NCBI RefSeq assembly: GCF_000389635.1
Contig: NC_021182.1
Span: 930,001 to 994,000 of the forward strand
From: Clostridium pasteurianum BC1
GTDB lineage: Bacteria; Bacillota; Clostridia; Clostridiales; Clostridiaceae
Reading direction: 5' to 3'
DNA: 64,000 nt
Below are positions 61,678 to 64,000 of the stretch, in pieces. The notes below the pieces were generated by a model, which saw only the letters and a list, made by a program, of their open reading frames with translations, searched no databases and was not told the origin of the DNA. The translations under genes were made by a program, and so were the position numbers. Position 1 is the stretch's first letter. Every line of letters begins with the position of its first letter.

Positions 61678-62106
61678 ATGATTAAGAAAAATAATATGTG
61701 GATTTATGCTGTCCTAACAATTATAGGTGCTATTTCAATTTACATTGGAGGCTTTGTTATAAGTGAAAAGTTAAAAGGGGTGTCTGGATTATGTATTGGT
61801 TTAGGTGCAGCCATATTCTCAATTGGAATAGGAAATTTTATTGGAGCTTTCATTATTTCAAAAGTAGAAACAGAAGAAATTATTCGTAAGAAAAATATTG
61901 AGGTAAATGATGAACGTAATATAAGAATTAGAGAGAAGGTTGGAGCAAAAATTAACCGAATTCTTATTTATGTTCTTAGCATTATTGTTTTAGTTCTTGG
62001 ATTTATGGGGGTAAATGTTGTTATTATTATCATGATTTCCTCTGTATTTTTGTTAGAACTTATATTAGCAATTGTGCTGACAAACTATTACTCAAAACAA
62101 ATGTAA
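61678..62106 (+). CDS. Membrane protein of the DUF2178/DUF6442-like type, paired with XRE regulator
   Basis: 142 residues; the ATG at 61678 follows GGAGGAATGAATATA. Four helices (WIYAVLTIIGAISIYIGGFV, GLCIGLGAAIFSIGIGNFIG, ILIYVLSIIVLVLGFMGVNV, VVIIIMISSVFLLELILAIV) flank a central cytoplasmic NIEVNDERNIRIREKVGAKI motif, characteristic of this family. Co-transcribed with the short XRE gene. Function unknown. Confidence 0.82.
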   Translation: MIKKNNMWIYAVLTIIGAISIYIGGFVISEKLKGVSGLCIGLGAAIFSIGIGNFIGAFIISKVETEEIIRKKNIEVNDERNIRIREKVGAKINRILIYVLSIIVLVLGFMGVNVVIIIMISSVFLLELILAIVLTNYYSKQM

Positions 62107-62142
62107 TTAGATATATAAGTGAATTGAAGGAAGTGTAAAATT

Positions 62143-63042
62143 ATGATTGAAATAAATAAAAACAAAATAGAAAAAATTGCTGATGTAAACAGAAAGCTTT
62201 TAATAGAACTACCAGATAAGACGAAAGTTCCAATCATAGGTCAAGGGACTTGGTACTTAGGTGAAAAGTCAAATGACAGAGCAAGAGAAATGGCTGCACT
62301 AAAGCTAGGTATAGAACTAGGAATGACACTAATAGATACGGCAGAAATGTATGGCAGTGGAAGATCTGAGACTTTAGTAGGGGAAGCTATAAAGGGGATT
62401 AGAGATAGTGTATTTTTAGTATCTAAGGTTTATCCTCATAACTCTGGATTAAACAATATTTTTAGCTCCTGCGAAAATAGCCTGAAAAGGTTTGGAACAG
62501 ATCATTTGAATTTATATTTACTGCATTGGAGAGGGAATGTACCACTAGAAGAAACTATAGAAGGTATGGAGAAATTGAAAAAACAGGGGAAAATACTCAG
62601 ATGGGGTGTTTCAAATTTCGATACAGAAGACATGGAGGAGTTATTGGAGTGTGAGGATGGCAGCAACTGCGTTACCAATCAGGTTTTATATCATTTAGGC
62701 TCCAGAGGAATTGAATTTGATCTATTACCATGGCAAAGATTACATAAAATGCCTATTATGGCTTATTGTCCTGTGGCTCAGGGTGGATCACTGAGAACGC
62801 AATTATTAAAGGATTCTACAGTAAAGAAAATAGCAGAAAATCATAGTGTAAAGCCGCTGCAGATAATTTTAGCTTGGTGCATGAGATCAAGAAATATAAT
62901 TGCTATTCCAAAGGCTTCTCAAGCAGAACATGTACTGGAAAATGCGGAAGCTGCTTCTATTGTATTATCAGAAAGTGAATTGGATGAACTGGATAAGGTG
63001 TTTTCTAGACCAACTAGGAAAGTTGGGCTTGATATAGTTTAA
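62143..63042 (+). CDS. Aldo/keto reductase
   Basis: NAD(P)H-dependent carbonyl reductase, 299 residues, TIM-barrel AKR. The catalytic tetrad is visible: Asp and Tyr in MTLIDTAEMYGSGRSE, Lys in VFLVSKVYP, His in LNLYLLHWRG. NADPH-loop near the C-terminus: IIAIPKASQAEHVLENAEA. GAAGGAAGTGT precedes the ATG. Close to YhdN/2,5-diketo-gluconate reductase-like AKRs. The substrate is not evident; 36 bases after the XRE-linked membrane gene, possibly read through. Confidence 0.88.
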   Translation: MIEINKNKIEKIADVNRKLLIELPDKTKVPIIGQGTWYLGEKSNDRAREMAALKLGIELGMTLIDTAEMYGSGRSETLVGEAIKGIRDSVFLVSKVYPHNSGLNNIFSSCENSLKRFGTDHLNLYLLHWRGNVPLEETIEGMEKLKKQGKILRWGVSNFDTEDMEELLECEDGSNCVTNQVLYHLGSRGIEFDLLPWQRLHKMPIMAYCPVAQGGSLRTQLLKDSTVKKIAENHSVKPLQIILAWCMRSRNIIAIPKASQAEHVLENAEAASIVLSESELDELDKVFSRPTRKVGLDIV

Positions 63043-63204
63043 GTTAAAAGCACTTTAATTATGAATAGGATTATAGTTTATTGTATTAATATGTTTACTT
63101 TTCAGTGCAGTAATTGTATTAACATATAGCATCTATGGACTACCTTTGCAAAATAAAATATTTCTTTGTTATTTAAGTAAGAAGTAGATTATACACAGAA
63201 AAAA

Positions 63205-63238
63205 TTATGTGTTATTAAGTCAATAGCACATAATAACT
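63205..63238 (-). terminator. Terminator of the Rpn-type nuclease gene
   Basis: TTATGTGTTATT and AATAGCACATAA pair around AAGTC, with one bulge, and on the minus strand a T-run (AATTTTTTCTG) follows directly. Confidence 0.7.
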
Positions 63239-63239
63239 T

Positions 63240-64000
63240 CTATTTTAAATATTTAAATATATCCTCTAATTTTTCAAAATCAAGTATTCCATCAACTATA
63301 ATTTCTAATGCTGTAGTGTCAGAATTCTCTATCTTGTTTTTTATATCATCAGGTAGAATTCCAAATTTTTTAGTTAATAGTTTAATCGAGGTCCTTATTA
63401 GTTCTTCTTTTCTACCTTCTTCAATACCTTGTTTTCTACCTTCTTCAATACCTTCTTGTTTTAATAATTTACCAAGCTCAGTCATGCGGAACACCTCCTT
63501 AATTTTATTCATATTTTCTTTGCTTACAAATTTCTCAGCAAAGGCATAGAGCAGGGCAAGGGAATTGCTTTCAGCTTCTTTATCCTTAATAGATTTTGAA
63601 AGTGTTATAGCATCCACTATCCTGTCAGTTTTATTTTTAGTGCTGCTCATTATAGGTAAAAATACAAGAGTTAATATATCCTGTTTAGTTAAAATTTCAT
63701 TGTTATAAATTTTATTACGTAAATAATCTAATTTTTTATCTCCATCGATAGAATTCATATAAAAGGCTTTTACTGAATATTTTATGGAGCCAATATTGAT
63801 ACTTGTGACAGCCTTTTTTATATCAGAGGAATAAACTACAATTGTATTAACATTTTTATTCTCTTTATAGTGTAACGCAGCATCATAAGCGAGAAATCTT
63901 GACAAATCATCTTTTTTATCAGTAGTTTGGAACTCAAGATGTACGAAGGAATTATCATCTAATAAAAAAGTATAATCCATAAAGGCTGTAGTAATTTGTA
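63240..64000 (-). CDS. Rpn family recombination-promoting nuclease / putative transposase (5' end outside window)
   Basis: The frame is open to the window edge (QITTAF before the first Met at 63980), so the N-terminus is missing. The visible 250 residues hold the PD-(D/E)XK-like core end with SFVHLEFQTTDKKDDLSRFL (E-x-Q motif), a middle helical domain, and a tandem repeat GIEEGRKQ-GIEEGRKE near the C-terminus. This charged repeat is a hallmark of the family. Members are DNase-like proteins linked to mobile DNA and multiply in many clostridial genomes. The stop is followed by a terminator. Confidence 0.8.
   Translation of the reverse strand, partial: QITTAFMDYTFLLDDNSFVHLEFQTTDKKDDLSRFLAYDAALHYKENKNVNTIVVYSSDIKKAVTSINIGSIKYSVKAFYMNSIDGDKKLDYLRNKIYNNEILTKQDILTLVFLPIMSSTKNKTDRIVDAITLSKSIKDKEAESNSLALLYAFAEKFVSKENMNKIKEVFRMTELGKLLKQEGIEEGRKQGIEEGRKEELIRTSIKLLTKKFGILPDDIKNKIENSDTTALEIIVDGILDFEKLEDIFKYLK

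Overview
The window is low-GC DNA of Gram-positive type. Start codons are mostly ATG, with some TTG and GTG, each behind a strong purine-rich ribosome-binding site. The gene content (4Fe-4S, radical SAM and glycyl-radical enzymes, a cysteine T-box, YvrJ/DUF1659/DUF2922 proteins, orphan sensor kinases) points to a strictly anaerobic Clostridium sensu stricto. I cannot name the species. No rRNA, tRNA, CRISPR array, complete transposase or prophage was seen.

Layout. 1-7.4 kb (mostly minus): a periplasmic-binding-domain histidine kinase cut by the window start, a peptidoglycan endopeptidase, an aminotransferase, and the small YvrJ / holin-like / DUF1659 / DUF2922 genes. 7.6-17.1 kb (plus): galU, then a glycerol island with a PocR-type kinase, GlpF, an AraC-type response regulator, GlpK, two flavoprotein oxidoreductases and a DUF1667 protein. 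17.1-26.3 kb: an unusual membrane / EIIA-like / beta-trefoil fusion and two divergent P-type ATPases with several small unknown proteins. 26.4-31.2 kb (minus): a cysteine T-box riboswitch in front of an SsuABC-type importer, a short QueG-like iron-sulfur protein, and a flavin-reductase-fold protein. 31.5-34.8 kb: a Nudix hydrolase, a CYP152 peroxygenase, a regulator remnant and a membrane-anchored protein.

34.9-52.2 kb is the main discovery. A divergent ROK regulator faces a 15-kb plus-strand locus: glycyl-radical sulfite-lyase and its activase, ABC sugar importer, RpiB-like isomerase, iron-type alcohol dehydrogenase, split transketolase, fucose-isomerase-like protein, DUF4867 protein, and a GH31 enzyme carrying every known sulfoquinovosidase signature residue. 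Read together this is a transketolase-dependent sulfoquinovose pathway. Sulfoquinovosides are imported and hydrolysed, sulfoquinovose is isomerised to sulfofructose, and two rounds of transketolase give two xylulose-5-phosphate plus the C2 product sulfoacetaldehyde. That is reduced to isethionate, which the glycyl-radical enzyme would split into acetaldehyde and sulfite. No sulfite-handling gene is present here.

52.6-64 kb: a four-PAS orphan kinase, a DUF1232 protein, an EamA transporter, an ECF sigma factor with a frameshifted anti-sigma gene, a Fic protein, FabG, an XRE/membrane-protein pair, an aldo/keto reductase and an Rpn-type nuclease cut by the window end. An intergenic structured repeat family (core TATCCGATGACTA) recurs at least four times, with two decayed copies. 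It sits inside or beside both catabolic islands and looks like a transposase-free mobile element.
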